Origin: Litchfieldia salsa
GTDB lineage: Bacteria > Bacillota > Bacilli > Bacillales > Bacillaceae_L
Assembly: GCF_900104555.1 (NCBI RefSeq)
Contig: NZ_FNJU01000017.1
Location: 1-62,546 of the forward strand
Reading direction: 5' to 3'
DNA length: 62,546 nucleotides
The notes beneath the pieces were generated by a model. That model saw only the letters and a list, made by a program, of their open reading frames with translations. It had not been told where the DNA came from and did no database searches. Below, piece by piece: positions 1 through 7,197 of this stretch. The translations under genes and the position numbers were made by a program. Position 1 is the first letter of the stretch. The number at the start of each line of letters is the position of its first letter.

Positions 1-92
1 CATAAGCCAATCCGTCTAGAAGGTTAAAAAGCAACCTTCCAGCCGGCTCGTCTTATGCCTGTCGCCGATAAGCGGGCGCCTTCCGCTTTTCT
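1..92. repeat. Repeat family B, copy 1 (cut by the window edge)
   Basis: A GC-rich block that shares its 3' half with 34392-34510: both contain CTTATGCCTGTCG, then AAGCGGGCGCC or AAGGCGCTTGC, then CGCTTTTCTT. Both copies end directly at the stop codon of a minus-strand gene. The inner palindrome AAGGTT...AACCTT is visible at about 20-39. On the minus strand the element follows the AimR-like gene at once and so occupies the place where an aimP gene would be expected. Confidence 0.7.
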
Positions 93-95
93 TTT

Positions 96-1262
96 TTATG
101 CCATATCCTGTTCAAGTGCTTGTATAATGCTATTGTCTTCACCCATTTTTTTTAGGGCGATTAATGGAAGTTTACGATAGTTCTTCATACTTATTTCATT
201 AAAATAACGAATAGAATCAAAGAAATAACTGCGCTCATTTAGTGCTAATCCTCTAAAATAAAGGTGGAACGCTTTTTGAGATTTTGATAATTCTTCCCAA
301 TCTAAGGACTGAAGGATAGACATAGCCTTCATTGAATTTCCTTGCTGGATGTAGTAAAAGGCTACCTCATGAACATCTGATGGGTTTTTACTATCTTTAT
401 TCAAATAAGGAGGCTGCTTTCCCCAAAAATTATGAATGAAATTTAAGCTTCGTTTAATTTCGAGAAGTTTAGTATCTTGTCCACAATATTCCATCGCTTT
501 ATTAAAGTGGAAGATCGCATTGTCGAAATGGCTAATGATATAGGAGTTGCCAATTTGTATATGTGTTAAACACTTCATAATATCCTGTCCATTGCAGCCA
601 AGAACTAATTGCCCATACCTAAGCATTTCGCTATTTTTTTCAAGATGAACACAAATGGCAGTCATAATAAGACCATATCTTGCAGTATAGCTTTCCTGCA
701 CATAAGAATCTTTTATTTTTGAAAGACTTGATTCAACACTTTTTAATTCTTCGTATTGCTCTTGAAAGGGATAGGTGTTAAAAGCACAATATGACCGTTG
801 ATAGTTACTGAATATCTTCATTTCCTTCGTTAGTAATGTTAGACTTTGGAGCTGATTTAAAGCATCTTTGGGAGATAGGTCTCCAATGGAAACTCTACGA
901 TCGATTCTATAAATCATTGCCCACTCACGATTCTTCCTATTAAAACTTCGAAGCAGCTTCGCGATTATTTCATCTAATAACTCGTCTTGTCGGTTGCAGG
1001 ATAAGTATTCTAATGCGTATCTTGCTTGTCTTTTGTATGTGGGAATAGACTTGATATAATCACACATCAATTCTATTTCTGAAGAAGGGAATAGTTCTTG
1101 TATGATCTTGAGAACTGTCGAAAATTCAAGGACTTCCTTCGTTGAATTGAAATATTTCTTCAGTTGACTATGAGATTTTAACTCAGTACTTTTAAGGAGA
1201 ACATTAACTAATGAGGCATCACTTTCTATCTTTTTTAAGAGAAGTCTTTTTAAGTCTGACAT
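96..1262 (-). CDS. aimR: AimR-family lysis-lysogeny (arbitrium) peptide receptor, orphan
   Basis: A 388-residue, all-helical protein resembling AimR, the arbitrium receptor of SPbeta-type phages (386 residues). From memory of SPbeta AimR, matching stretches include ELMCDYIKSIPTYKRQARY near residue 65, a GNSYI segment in the TPR-like middle, and the C-terminal LPLIALKKMGE. AimR has an N-terminal helix-turn-helix that activates aimX, and a TPR domain that binds the AimP hexapeptide. I chose ATG 1262, preceded by GAGGTG, because it gives the family length; ATG 1280 is also open. No aimP-like secreted peptide is encoded downstream, where repeat B begins at once, and no other phage gene is nearby. 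It is probably a domesticated or orphan receptor; the ligand is unknown. Confidence 0.8.
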   Translation of the reverse strand: MSDLKRLLLKKIESDASLVNVLLKSTELKSHSQLKKYFNSTKEVLEFSTVLKIIQELFPSSEIELMCDYIKSIPTYKRQARYALEYLSCNRQDELLDEIIAKLLRSFNRKNREWAMIYRIDRRVSIGDLSPKDALNQLQSLTLLTKEMKIFSNYQRSYCAFNTYPFQEQYEELKSVESSLSKIKDSYVQESYTARYGLIMTAICVHLEKNSEMLRYGQLVLGCNGQDIMKCLTHIQIGNSYIISHFDNAIFHFNKAMEYCGQDTKLLEIKRSLNFIHNFWGKQPPYLNKDSKNPSDVHEVAFYYIQQGNSMKAMSILQSLDWEELSKSQKAFHLYFRGLALNERSYFFDSIRYFNEISMKNYRKLPLIALKKMGEDNSIIQALEQDMA

Positions 1263-1436
1263 ATCACACCTCAAGTTCATTCTTCGTTATAGCTATTATT
1301 ATAAGTTGGAAAAGTGCCATACTCAAACATTGTGCATTTGCAGCGCTAGAAAAAAACGAGTGCCTACAAGCGACACTCGTTTCATATTCATCTCTACCAC
1401 ATTAAATAAGTCTTTAAAAAACAATCTTTAAGAAAG

Positions 1437-1624
1437 GTTGTTTTCGTATAGACTGTTGCTTTAAAAAGCCGCAGGCTGAATACACTCCGCGTCCGGCGGG
1501 TGACCAGTGAGCCTCCTCGTCGCCAAAGCTCCTGCGGGGTCTCACATTGGCCACTGGTCCCGCAGGAGTCTACGTGTATTCAGCCTGCTGTAACTACCGT
1601 TTTAATTATGTCTAAAACAACAAA
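1437..1624. repeat. Repeat family A, full-length copy
   Basis: A GC-rich element of about 188 bp with an AT-rich left end (GGTTGTTTTCGTATAGAC) and a right end (GTCTAAAACAACAA) that form imperfect terminal inverted repeats. The core contains GTGAGCCTCCTCGTCGC and a long palindrome built from CTCCTGCGGG and CCCGCAGGAG. It closely matches 5038-5231 and lies in the 1281-1673 gap between aimR and the small basic protein gene. No coding function is apparent. Confidence 0.85.
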
Positions 1625-1673
1625 CTTTGAGAAAACAAGCTATTCATATTATGATTACTTTGATTAAACAGTC

Positions 1674-1808
1674 TTACTTTTCGTGGACATGTTTGTCTTC
1701 AAGGCGCTTCTCGATACGATCTAACTCTGCTTTGTCTTTTAAAAGGTTCTCTTTATTTTCAAGAATTAAAGTCTTTAACGATTTTTTAGTTTGCATTCTT
1801 TTTAACAT
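1674..1808 (-). CDS. FbpB-family small basic protein (44 aa)
   Basis: ATG 1808 follows GAAGGATGAATCA, a good ribosome binding site. The product is MLKRMQTKKSLKTLILENK... ending EKRLEDKHVHEK. It is rich in Lys/Arg, and the central ENLLKDKAELDRIEKRLEDKH pattern is typical of the FbpB family. In B. subtilis, FbpA, FbpB and FbpC are Fur-controlled helpers of the small RNA FsrA in the iron-sparing response. I see no Fur box here; instead a manganese riboswitch and terminator lie 110-270 bp upstream. The family call rests on pattern only, since the protein is so short. Confidence 0.65.
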   Translation of the reverse strand: MLKRMQTKKSLKTLILENKENLLKDKAELDRIEKRLEDKHVHEK

Positions 1809-1828
1809 TGATTCATCCTTCTTTCATA

Positions 1829-1898
1829 TAGTTTTCCGGTCATTTTAGAAAATTCATACGGTTCTTGATATCTATCTGTAGTTTTCGGAAATTTTAGA
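1829..1898 (-). repeat. Imperfect 20-bp direct repeat pair upstream of the FbpB-like gene
   Basis: TAGTTTTCCGGTCATTTTAGA (1829-1849) recurs as TAGTTTTCGGAAATTTTAGA (1879-1898), 50 bp apart. Both lie in the leader between the riboswitch terminator and the small gene. Their spacing of about five helical turns would suit a dimeric regulator, or they may simply be a duplication. No known operator was recognised. Confidence 0.45.
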
Positions 1899-1915
1899 TA
1901 AGTCTTTAATTCCCG

Positions 1916-1946
1916 AAAAAAACCTTTCTCCTACAATGGAAAAAGG
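1916..1946 (-). terminator. Intrinsic terminator of the Mn riboswitch
   Basis: Read on the minus strand, CCTTTTTCC-ATTGTA-GGAGAAAGG forms a nine-pair stem with one G-U pair, followed by a run of seven T. It sits about 40 bases after the aptamer, as expected for the expression platform of a transcriptional ON riboswitch. Confidence 0.85.
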
Positions 1947-1979
1947 CACGTAATTGACAAACTGTACCTTTACCGAATG

Positions 1980-2080
1980 AGGGTAAAGGTCTTGCTAACA
2001 ACAATCATGTTGCCAACAAAGCCGAGGGCATACACCCCGTGATGACGACTTTGATGTAAAAGCTACTCCCCTTTAGGAGA
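1980..2080 (-). promoter_or_regulatory. yybP-ykoY manganese riboswitch aptamer
   Basis: On the minus strand the RNA begins CTAAAGGGGAGTAGC and ends TTAGCAAGACCTTTACC. These are the two conserved ends of the yybP-ykoY class, and they pair through TAAAGG/CCTTTA. Between them lie ACATCAAAGTCGTCATCACGG and the GCCCTCGGCTTTG arm. The class binds Mn2+ between loops L1 and L3 and usually turns on manganese efflux genes (MntP, TerC/YkoY, P-type ATPases). Here the first gene downstream is the FbpB-like small protein. The assignment is by recalled consensus; a covariance-model score would settle it. Confidence 0.85.
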
Positions 2081-2102
2081 CTCATAAATTTCTTCCTTAA
2101 AT

Positions 2103-2131
2103 AGTATATAAATTTTAAAATATTTTGTCAA
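2103..2131 (-). promoter_or_regulatory. Sigma-A promoter of the Mn riboswitch transcript
   Basis: Minus strand: perfect -35 TTGACA (2131-2126), a 17-base spacer, and -10 TATACT (2108-2103). The predicted start near 2096 lies about 20 bases before the aptamer. Confidence 0.85.
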
Positions 2132-2262
2132 TTAAATGTAAAAAAACACGATCGAGAACGAGTGTGTACTAAAATACAATCAAGACTGTAGTTTCATTAT
2201 ATGTGAAAACGATTACAATTAATAGTCTTCAAAAAAGTAACTTGTTACAATTTTGTGAACAC

Positions 2263-2336
2263 GAGAGGTCTGTTTAGGTGACGCCTTCAATGACACAGCA
2301 CGGCTTCAGCCCGAAGTGGTCCTTGAGGCGCCTCTC
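2263..2336. repeat. 74-bp imperfect palindrome downstream of the LCP gene
   Basis: GAGAGG (2263-2268) pairs with CCTCTC (2331-2336), CGCCTTCAA (2282-2290) with TTGAGGCG (2323-2330), and an inner CTTCAGCCCGAAG forms a small hairpin. It lies 22 bp after the stop of the minus-strand LCP gene and is more GC-rich than its surroundings. There is no clear T run in either direction, so it is not an obvious terminator. No second copy was seen in the window. Confidence 0.5.
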
Positions 2337-2357
2337 TACAAGCATCGATATTAATTA

Positions 2358-3311
2358 TCACTCATTTAAGAAGCGCTTAATTTCCTGTTTATTTAGCTCC
2401 TTATCAATTTCTAATACAGCTCCTGCATGACGGTAGGTCGTATTTGTGAAAGAACCATTAACCGGTACTCGTAATGCTTCGATATGATTCGGTGGGTGTA
2501 GGATAAAGTCTTTAATAAGCCCCATTACTTCCATTGTCTTTAGGTTGGTTTCAATGTAAGGCTGTACAGTTCTAACGATTCTGGGAAGCATGGCTAATCC
2601 GTTAATGCTTGTTATTTCATCCTTCAAAGCAGTAATAACTTGCTGCTGCCGTCTAACTCGCCCGAAATCTGCTTCGGCATCTGCCCTAAATCTCGAATAA
2701 CCAAGCAGTTCTTTGCCGTTTAAGTTTTGTATTCCTGGTTGAAGGGAGACATCAATATATTCAGACATAGCCTTTTCAACATTGATTTCAATGCCCTTCG
2801 GTGCAAGGGCATCAACTGCTTTTTCAAAGCCTTTAAAATCAATGATGGCATAATAGTGTAAATCGATATCAAGGTTTAGTTTGAGAGTCTGTCTTAATAA
2901 CTCAGGTCCACCTAAAAAGTAAGCGGTGTTTATTTTATAATTTCGATAGTCTGGGATTTCGGCATAGATATCTCTCATGACTGAGATGAGTTTTGCACTC
3001 TCATTTTTAGGGTCAAATTGTGCGATCATAATTGTGTCTGTTCGGGATTGTTCTTCATCACGAGCATCTATGCCAAGTAAAAGGACATTTACCTTCCCAA
3101 GGGTATTATCTATTGTTGTTCCATTGAATTCGTCGGTTTCTTTTGTTTTTTGTATGTTTATTTTGGGTTCTTCTTTTACCTGGATTTCTTTTGCTGAAGA
3201 ATTTAAACCTTTTGTATATTGACTATATCCATAAGCAGTTATAGCTAGGATACAGATTGAAAACAGCATGATTATCATGAGAATTCTTTTTTTTCTTTTG
3301 GGGTGAGTCAT
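2358..3311 (-). CDS. LytR-CpsA-Psr (LCP) family glycopolymer transferase
   Basis: A 317-residue protein with a cytoplasmic basic N-terminus, one membrane anchor at about residues 9-30, and an extracellular LCP domain. Family hallmarks are VNVLLLGIDARD, SRTDTIMIAQFDP, the acidic/arginine catalytic region MRDIYAEI, and GYSRFRADAEADFGRVRRQQ. LCP enzymes move undecaprenyl-linked wall polymers such as teichoic acid onto peptidoglycan. The N-terminus and the C-terminal HAGAVLEIDKELNKQEIKRF tail differ from the TagU-like proteins at 16475 and 34512, so it is a distinct paralogue. The start at ATG 3311 follows GGAGGTAATCT. Confidence 0.88.
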   Translation of the reverse strand: MTHPKRKKRILMIIMLFSICILAITAYGYSQYTKGLNSSAKEIQVKEEPKINIQKTKETDEFNGTTIDNTLGKVNVLLLGIDARDEEQSRTDTIMIAQFDPKNESAKLISVMRDIYAEIPDYRNYKINTAYFLGGPELLRQTLKLNLDIDLHYYAIIDFKGFEKAVDALAPKGIEINVEKAMSEYIDVSLQPGIQNLNGKELLGYSRFRADAEADFGRVRRQQQVITALKDEITSINGLAMLPRIVRTVQPYIETNLKTMEVMGLIKDFILHPPNHIEALRVPVNGSFTNTTYRHAGAVLEIDKELNKQEIKRFLNE

Positions 3312-3354
3312 AGATTACCTCCACTTATTCCGTACTTTCAGATACCTGAATATA

Positions 3355-3500
3355 GGTGTAATGTAGTGATCATTCGCTCCAGTCCGTTCGCGTCCGGCGG
3401 GCGGGCGGTGAGCCTCCTCGTCGCAAGCTCCTGTGGGGGCGCGCTTGCCCGTGCATCCCGCAGGAGTCTCACGGGCTTCCGCTCATTCAAATTCGTACAA
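3355..3500. repeat. Repeat family A, divergent copy with partial duplication
   Basis: The core contains CGGTGAGCCTCCTCGTCGCAAGCTCCTG and CATCCCGCAGGAGTCTCACGGG, matching family A. Its left end overlaps the 31-bp motif repeated exactly at 3526-3556, so one end of the element appears to have been duplicated into the neighbouring gene. Confidence 0.75.
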
Positions 3501-3556
3501 AGAATCGCGTCAATCAGAAAGTATTGTGATCATTCGCTCCAGTCCGTTCGCGTCCG
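3366..3556. repeat. Exact 31-bp direct repeat, 160 bp apart
   Basis: Bases 3366-3396 and 3526-3556 are identical (starting GTGATCATTCGCTCCAGTCC, ending CGTCCG). The right copy forms the last codons of the lipoprotein gene at 3510-3986. The left copy is the edge of a family A repeat. Confidence 0.9.
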
Positions 3557-3986
3557 CGTCGATATCCTCTTTTTTCTTAGAGGATTCTTTATCTTTTAAG
3601 ATTGTTATACCCTGTAAAATATGTAGCTTAACCTTTTCTTGATTGGTCGAGTTAAGTTTGATTGTCTGAGGGTCGAAGCCATGTTTTGTCAGAATGGTCA
3701 TGGGGCCTTCCTCGTGTCGGTGGGTTACAGTCTTTTCAACAGAACCATCCATGTTAAATATGGTCGTGCGAAGATACTTTTTTTCCTCATCATACACATC
3801 CATTATTGCAATTACTGATAGTGCTTTTTTTTCTTTATTGTAATTTGTAAGTGCATTCACTTTAATGATTTCTTGCTTTTCTGTTCGGTCAATATAGACT
3901 AAAACATTTTCTCCGGTCAAATTACAAGAGGTGAGAAGGGGTAACATTAAAATGGTTATTAAGATGAGGACGATTCGTGCAGGCAT
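3510..3986 (-). CDS. Putative lipoprotein with a repeat-derived C-terminus
   Basis: A 158-residue protein with signal peptide and lipobox LLTSC (Cys21), so probably anchored to the outer face of the membrane. The start ATG follows TAGGAGGAAG. The body is a small, mostly beta domain (VLVYIDRTEKQEIIKVNALT) that I do not recognise. The last residues, about IDADANGLERMITILSD, are encoded by the 31-bp sequence also found at 3366-3396 at the edge of a family A repeat. The original 3' end has therefore probably been replaced by repeat-associated sequence. Function unknown; it may work with the adjacent LCP enzyme. Confidence 0.65.
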   Translation of the reverse strand: MPARIVLILITILMLPLLTSCNLTGENVLVYIDRTEKQEIIKVNALTNYNKEKKALSVIAIMDVYDEEKKYLRTTIFNMDGSVEKTVTHRHEEGPMTILTKHGFDPQTIKLNSTNQEKVKLHILQGITILKDKESSKKKEDIDADANGLERMITILSD

Positions 3987-4170
3987 GTAACTTCCTCCTA
4001 CGGAATTTGTTTTCGGGTTCAGGATTGGTAGTTAATAGTATGAACGAAATGAACGAATCCTATGTTGAAAAAGAAAATTTATTAAGGTAAGACTAAAGAA
4101 GCATGCATAGAATAGGTCTGATATCTCATACTATGAACATTAGTAAAGGAAGCTGAGGGTTATATACATC

Positions 4171-5019
4171 ATGACAATAAAAAAGAAATATTCCAGTTTA
4201 CCTTTTGTAATTCTTTTTATCCTTCATTCACTGTTACTTCTGTATGCCTTTTATAAAAAGAGCAAAGAAGACAGACGAAATATGTTCTTATTGTTATTAT
4301 CCAATATAGGGATTGCCTATATCTTTGAATATCCTATTTTAAACGTGTATCGTGCATACAGATACAAACCAAAGATTTTAAAAAATAACCTTTTAGACAA
4401 TGTTTTGGGTGCTGTTATTTCTCAAGGGATTATTGTCCCGTTTACAGCAGTATTTTTAACAGCATTTAATTTTGGAAAAAAGGGGAAGATTCTCTTTTCG
4501 ATGTACTACTTTTTTATTGAGAGGCTTTTCGTGAAGCTGGGCATATATAAGCAGTATTGGTGGAAAACCATCTATACACCCATTCTCATCTATTGTTATT
4601 TTGGCATTTCTAACCTTTGGTATAATCAAATTAAGAAGGGAAATTCAAATGTTTTAGCAATTACCCACTTTTTTTGTGTAAATGTTGTCTCAATAAATTT
4701 CTTATTTGTTTTAGCCATCATGAAAAAAATAAAATTTGGTTTTGGAAAGGTTTCGTCGTGGCACGAACATTTTCTCATTGTACCTGTCTACTCTATCTTA
4801 TTAAGCTTTCTTGCGGTTTTAAGTGTGAAAAAAGGTGGTTTTAAGCCTAAAATAATCATATTTTTAATCGATCTTCTAATTGATCTCCTGTTATGGAAGC
4901 TTAACATTCTGAAGGTTAAACTAAACGCTTTGTTTTTCTTCCTTTTAAGGCATGTTTTAACCATATATTGTGCTGTTTTCTTCCGTAAATTAGTGTATAT
5001 GGGAAAAGGAAGGGTATAA
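4171..5019 (+). CDS. Multi-pass membrane protein of unknown function
   Basis: A 282-residue, very hydrophobic and basic protein with about eight predicted membrane helices (for example residues 11-27, 39-53, 80-100, 135-150, 165-185, 200-217 and 225-240). No catalytic motif is visible. It is monocistronic, transcribed away from the lipoprotein gene and followed by a family A repeat. The ribosome binding site (GAGGG) is about 12 bases from ATG and weak. Not recognised. Confidence 0.6.
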   Translation: MTIKKKYSSLPFVILFILHSLLLLYAFYKKSKEDRRNMFLLLLSNIGIAYIFEYPILNVYRAYRYKPKILKNNLLDNVLGAVISQGIIVPFTAVFLTAFNFGKKGKILFSMYYFFIERLFVKLGIYKQYWWKTIYTPILIYCYFGISNLWYNQIKKGNSNVLAITHFFCVNVVSINFLFVLAIMKKIKFGFGKVSSWHEHFLIVPVYSILLSFLAVLSVKKGGFKPKIIIFLIDLLIDLLLWKLNILKVKLNALFFFLLRHVLTIYCAVFFRKLVYMGKGRV

Positions 5020-5037
5020 ATTGAATCTAATAGTAGT

Positions 5038-5231
5038 AGGCTGTTTTCGTATAGATTGTTGCTTGTAAAGCCGCAGGCTGAACACACTCCGCGTCCGGCG
5101 GGTGACCAGTGAGCCTCCTCGTCGCTAAAAGCTCCTGTGGGGTCTCACTTTGGCCACTGGTCCCGCAGGAGTCTACGTGTATTCATCCTGCTTTTAACTA
5201 GCATTTCAAATGTTTGTCTAAAACAACAATA
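5038..5231. repeat. Repeat family A, full-length copy
   Basis: Nearly the same as 1437-1624: left end GGCTGTTTTCGTATAGATTG, core GTCCGGCGGGTGACCAGTGA, and right end GTCTAAAACAACAA. It lies between two convergent genes. Confidence 0.88.
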
Positions 5232-5245
5232 TTCAGCCTCATAAT

Positions 5246-5279
5246 AAAAACGTTCATCACTAAAGGGATGAACGTTTTT
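5246..5279 (-). terminator. Intrinsic terminator after the kinase gene
   Basis: Stem AAAAACGTTCATC/GATGAACGTTTTT with a short loop. It lies 12 bp past the stop of the minus-strand kinase gene, with T-rich sequence after it. Confidence 0.75.
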
Positions 5280-5290
5280 ACTATGTAAAC

Positions 5291-6400
5291 TTACTTCGGA
5301 ATTATAACAGTCACCTTAGTTCCTTTGCCAGGTCGAGACTCAATGTGGGCTTCACCTTGAACACCTCTAGCACGCTCTTCGATGCTAAATAAACCAACAC
5401 CTTTATTATTCGTTGAACGAATGAAGCCTTTTCCTTGATCAAGAATTGTTACTTCAACATGTGAATCCTTATCGATCATGCTGACGCTAGCCTCAGAAAC
5501 ATCTGCATATTTCCCGATATTCGTTAGCGCTTCCTGAATCACTCGATAGATGGCAGTTTCTTTCTGTATCTCAATTCGTTTACGAAGGTTCGTGTCAAAG
5601 TGAACGTGAATTCCGTAATGCTGTGAATAGTTATCTATGTATTTGCGGATAGCTGGTACAACACCTAAATCATCTAAGACAGAAGGGCGCATTTCCCATG
5701 CTAGCCCACGCACTTCTTCAATCACATATACGACTTCTTGGCGTAGGCGCTGCAATCCTTTAGGTTCTTCTTCTTCATTAATCATTTGATCCATTTGTAT
5801 TAATAAAGAGAATAAGCTTTGGCCAATTCCGTCATGTAATTCGCGAGAAAAACGTTTTCGTTCCTCTTCCTGAATGACGATTACCTTATTCATCATTTGC
5901 TTTAACTCTTCTTCGACACTCTTAAGCTTTGTTACTTCACTACGAACAGCTAAATATTGATAGGGCTTACCATGCTCATCAAGAAAGGGTACGATCGTTG
6001 TGTTAACCCAATAGTAAGATCCATCCTTTGCTCGGTTTTTTATTTCGCCACGCCATACCTCACCTTTAGCAATCGTGCTCCATAAGTCTTGCATAAATTC
6101 TTTTGAATGATGACCAGAATTGATAATTCGATGATCTTTGCCAATCAATTCATCATATCCGTACTTTGAAATTTCACAAAACTTATTGTTTACATATTGG
6201 ATTTTCCCTAATTTATCAGTTACCGCAACAATCGAAGACTCATCTAAAGCAAATTTTAAATCTGTTAGTTGTTCAAGAGAATGCTTTAACTGACTTCTAA
6301 ATTCTGTTTCACTAATATGATCATCAAGATTTGAGAGTAGTTCAATGACATCTGGTCCAACATTATTTACAAGCTGCTTTAAACGCTCCTGTTTATTCAA
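5291..6400 (-). CDS. NreB-type PAS sensor histidine kinase, without Fe-S cysteines
   Basis: A 369-residue soluble HisKA_3/NarX-type kinase. Residues 50-155 form a PAS/PAC domain, the phosphoacceptor His189 lies in FSRELHDGIGQSL, and the C-terminal ATPase has NIGKYAD, DQGKGF and GVGLFSI boxes. It overlaps its regulator (6393) by 8 bp. With the NreA-like gene upstream, the set resembles nreABC, which senses oxygen and nitrate. However, the PAS domain has a single Cys (Cys75), whereas staphylococcal NreB uses four cysteines for a [4Fe-4S] cluster. The signal is therefore probably different or comes through the GAF protein. Confidence 0.85.
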   Translation of the reverse strand: MNKQERLKQLVNNVGPDVIELLSNLDDHISETEFRSQLKHSLEQLTDLKFALDESSIVAVTDKLGKIQYVNNKFCEISKYGYDELIGKDHRIINSGHHSKEFMQDLWSTIAKGEVWRGEIKNRAKDGSYYWVNTTIVPFLDEHGKPYQYLAVRSEVTKLKSVEEELKQMMNKVIVIQEEERKRFSRELHDGIGQSLFSLLIQMDQMINEEEEPKGLQRLRQEVVYVIEEVRGLAWEMRPSVLDDLGVVPAIRKYIDNYSQHYGIHVHFDTNLRKRIEIQKETAIYRVIQEALTNIGKYADVSEASVSMIDKDSHVEVTILDQGKGFIRSTNNKGVGLFSIEERARGVQGEAHIESRPGKGTKVTVIIPK

Positions 6401-7046
6401 AGTGAAGCAACCCTTTCTTCATTGCGTATTTAACCAATTCATGTCGGGACTTAATGCCGAGCTTCTCCATTAAATTACTTTTGTGGGACTCGACTGTTTT
6501 TACACTAATAATTAAATTTTCAGCTATTTCTTTATTAGAATAGCCCTTTGCAATCCATTCTAGGATTTCCTTTTCCCGGTCGGAGAGTAGCTCGAACGTA
6601 CTTGACGAATCACCTTTTTTCATCCGGTCCATATACTCACTCATTAATTTTCTCGTTGCATTTGGGTTCAAATAGGCGTTACCTGTCGCAACAGAGGTAA
6701 TCGCAGCGATGAGTTCTTCATGTGGAGCACTTTTTAAGATATATCCAGAGGCACCTGCATGAATGGCGCGGAATAAATACTCTTCATCATCATGCATCGT
6801 TAAGATTAAAATGGCGATGTCAGGCATCAGTTCCTTTAGTTCTTTTGTGGCTGTTAAACCATCTTTGCCATGTGGCATGCTTAAATCCATTAAGATGACA
6901 TCCGGCTTTAATATTGAAGCCTTTTCAATCGCTTCATTCCCATCAGCAGCTTCACCAATGACTTCCATCTCGTTCTTTCCATTTAGTAGCATCATTAATC
7001 CTGATCTAACCACAACATGATCATCAACGACTATTAATTTAATCAT
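6393..7046 (-). CDS. NarL/NreC-type response regulator
   Basis: A 217-residue two-domain regulator. The receiver has the acidic pair VVDDH, phospho-acceptor Asp54 (VILMDLSMP) and LKSAP. The LuxR-type helix-turn-helix (LSDREKEILEWIAKGYSNKEIA, then KTVESHKSNLMEKLGIKSR) occupies about residues 150-210. ATG 7046 follows GAGGGGTG and starts MIKLIVVDDH; the TTG 15 bases upstream has no ribosome binding site. It is the first gene of a two-gene operon with the overlapping kinase. The promoter region carries an Fnr box (7081-7096), and a terminator separates it from the NreA-like gene. Confidence 0.9.
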   Translation of the reverse strand: MIKLIVVDDHVVVRSGLMMLLNGKNEMEVIGEAADGNEAIEKASILKPDVILMDLSMPHGKDGLTATKELKELMPDIAILILTMHDDEEYLFRAIHAGASGYILKSAPHEELIAAITSVATGNAYLNPNATRKLMSEYMDRMKKGDSSSTFELLSDREKEILEWIAKGYSNKEIAENLIISVKTVESHKSNLMEKLGIKSRHELVKYAMKKGLLHFE

Positions 7047-7080
7047 TATTTCACCCCTCAAACCTACACATCACGTTAAC

Positions 7081-7096
7081 TGTGATATTCGTCACT
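7081..7096. promoter_or_regulatory. Fnr box upstream of the regulator-kinase operon
   Basis: TGTGA-TATTCG-TCACT matches the Bacillus Fnr/CRP-type palindrome TGTGA-N6-TCACW exactly. It lies only 35 bp before the ATG at 7046. A TTGACT about 30 bp further upstream would place the box over the -10 region, so repression is at least as likely as activation. An Fnr-family gene lies 0.9 kb away at 7944. Confidence 0.75.
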
Positions 7097-7112
7097 TACG
7101 TCTATCATAGTC

Positions 7113-7142
7113 AAAAAAAAGAATCCTATCAATAAGGATTCT
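7113..7142 (-). terminator. Intrinsic terminator after the NreA-like gene
   Basis: Minus strand AGAATCCT-TATTGAT-AGGATTCT followed by eight T. It separates the GAF gene from the regulator-kinase operon. Confidence 0.88.
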
Positions 7143-7197
7143 CTAATTGGTTCATTTTCATGAGGTACACGTCCAATTTATGAGGTGTAAAGAGTAA

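Noticed and set aside
1437-1624. Family A repeat as a riboswitch or T-box
   Set aside because: The same element occurs in many unrelated intergenic places in both orientations and lacks T-box or aptamer consensus motifs.
1627-1848. 73-residue plus-strand ORF
   Set aside because: It is antisense to the 44-residue FbpB-like gene at 1674-1808, which has a good ribosome binding site and a family-like sequence.
3303-3642. Two overlapping plus-strand ORFs
   Set aside because: Both are read-through of the family A repeat and antisense to the lipoprotein gene.
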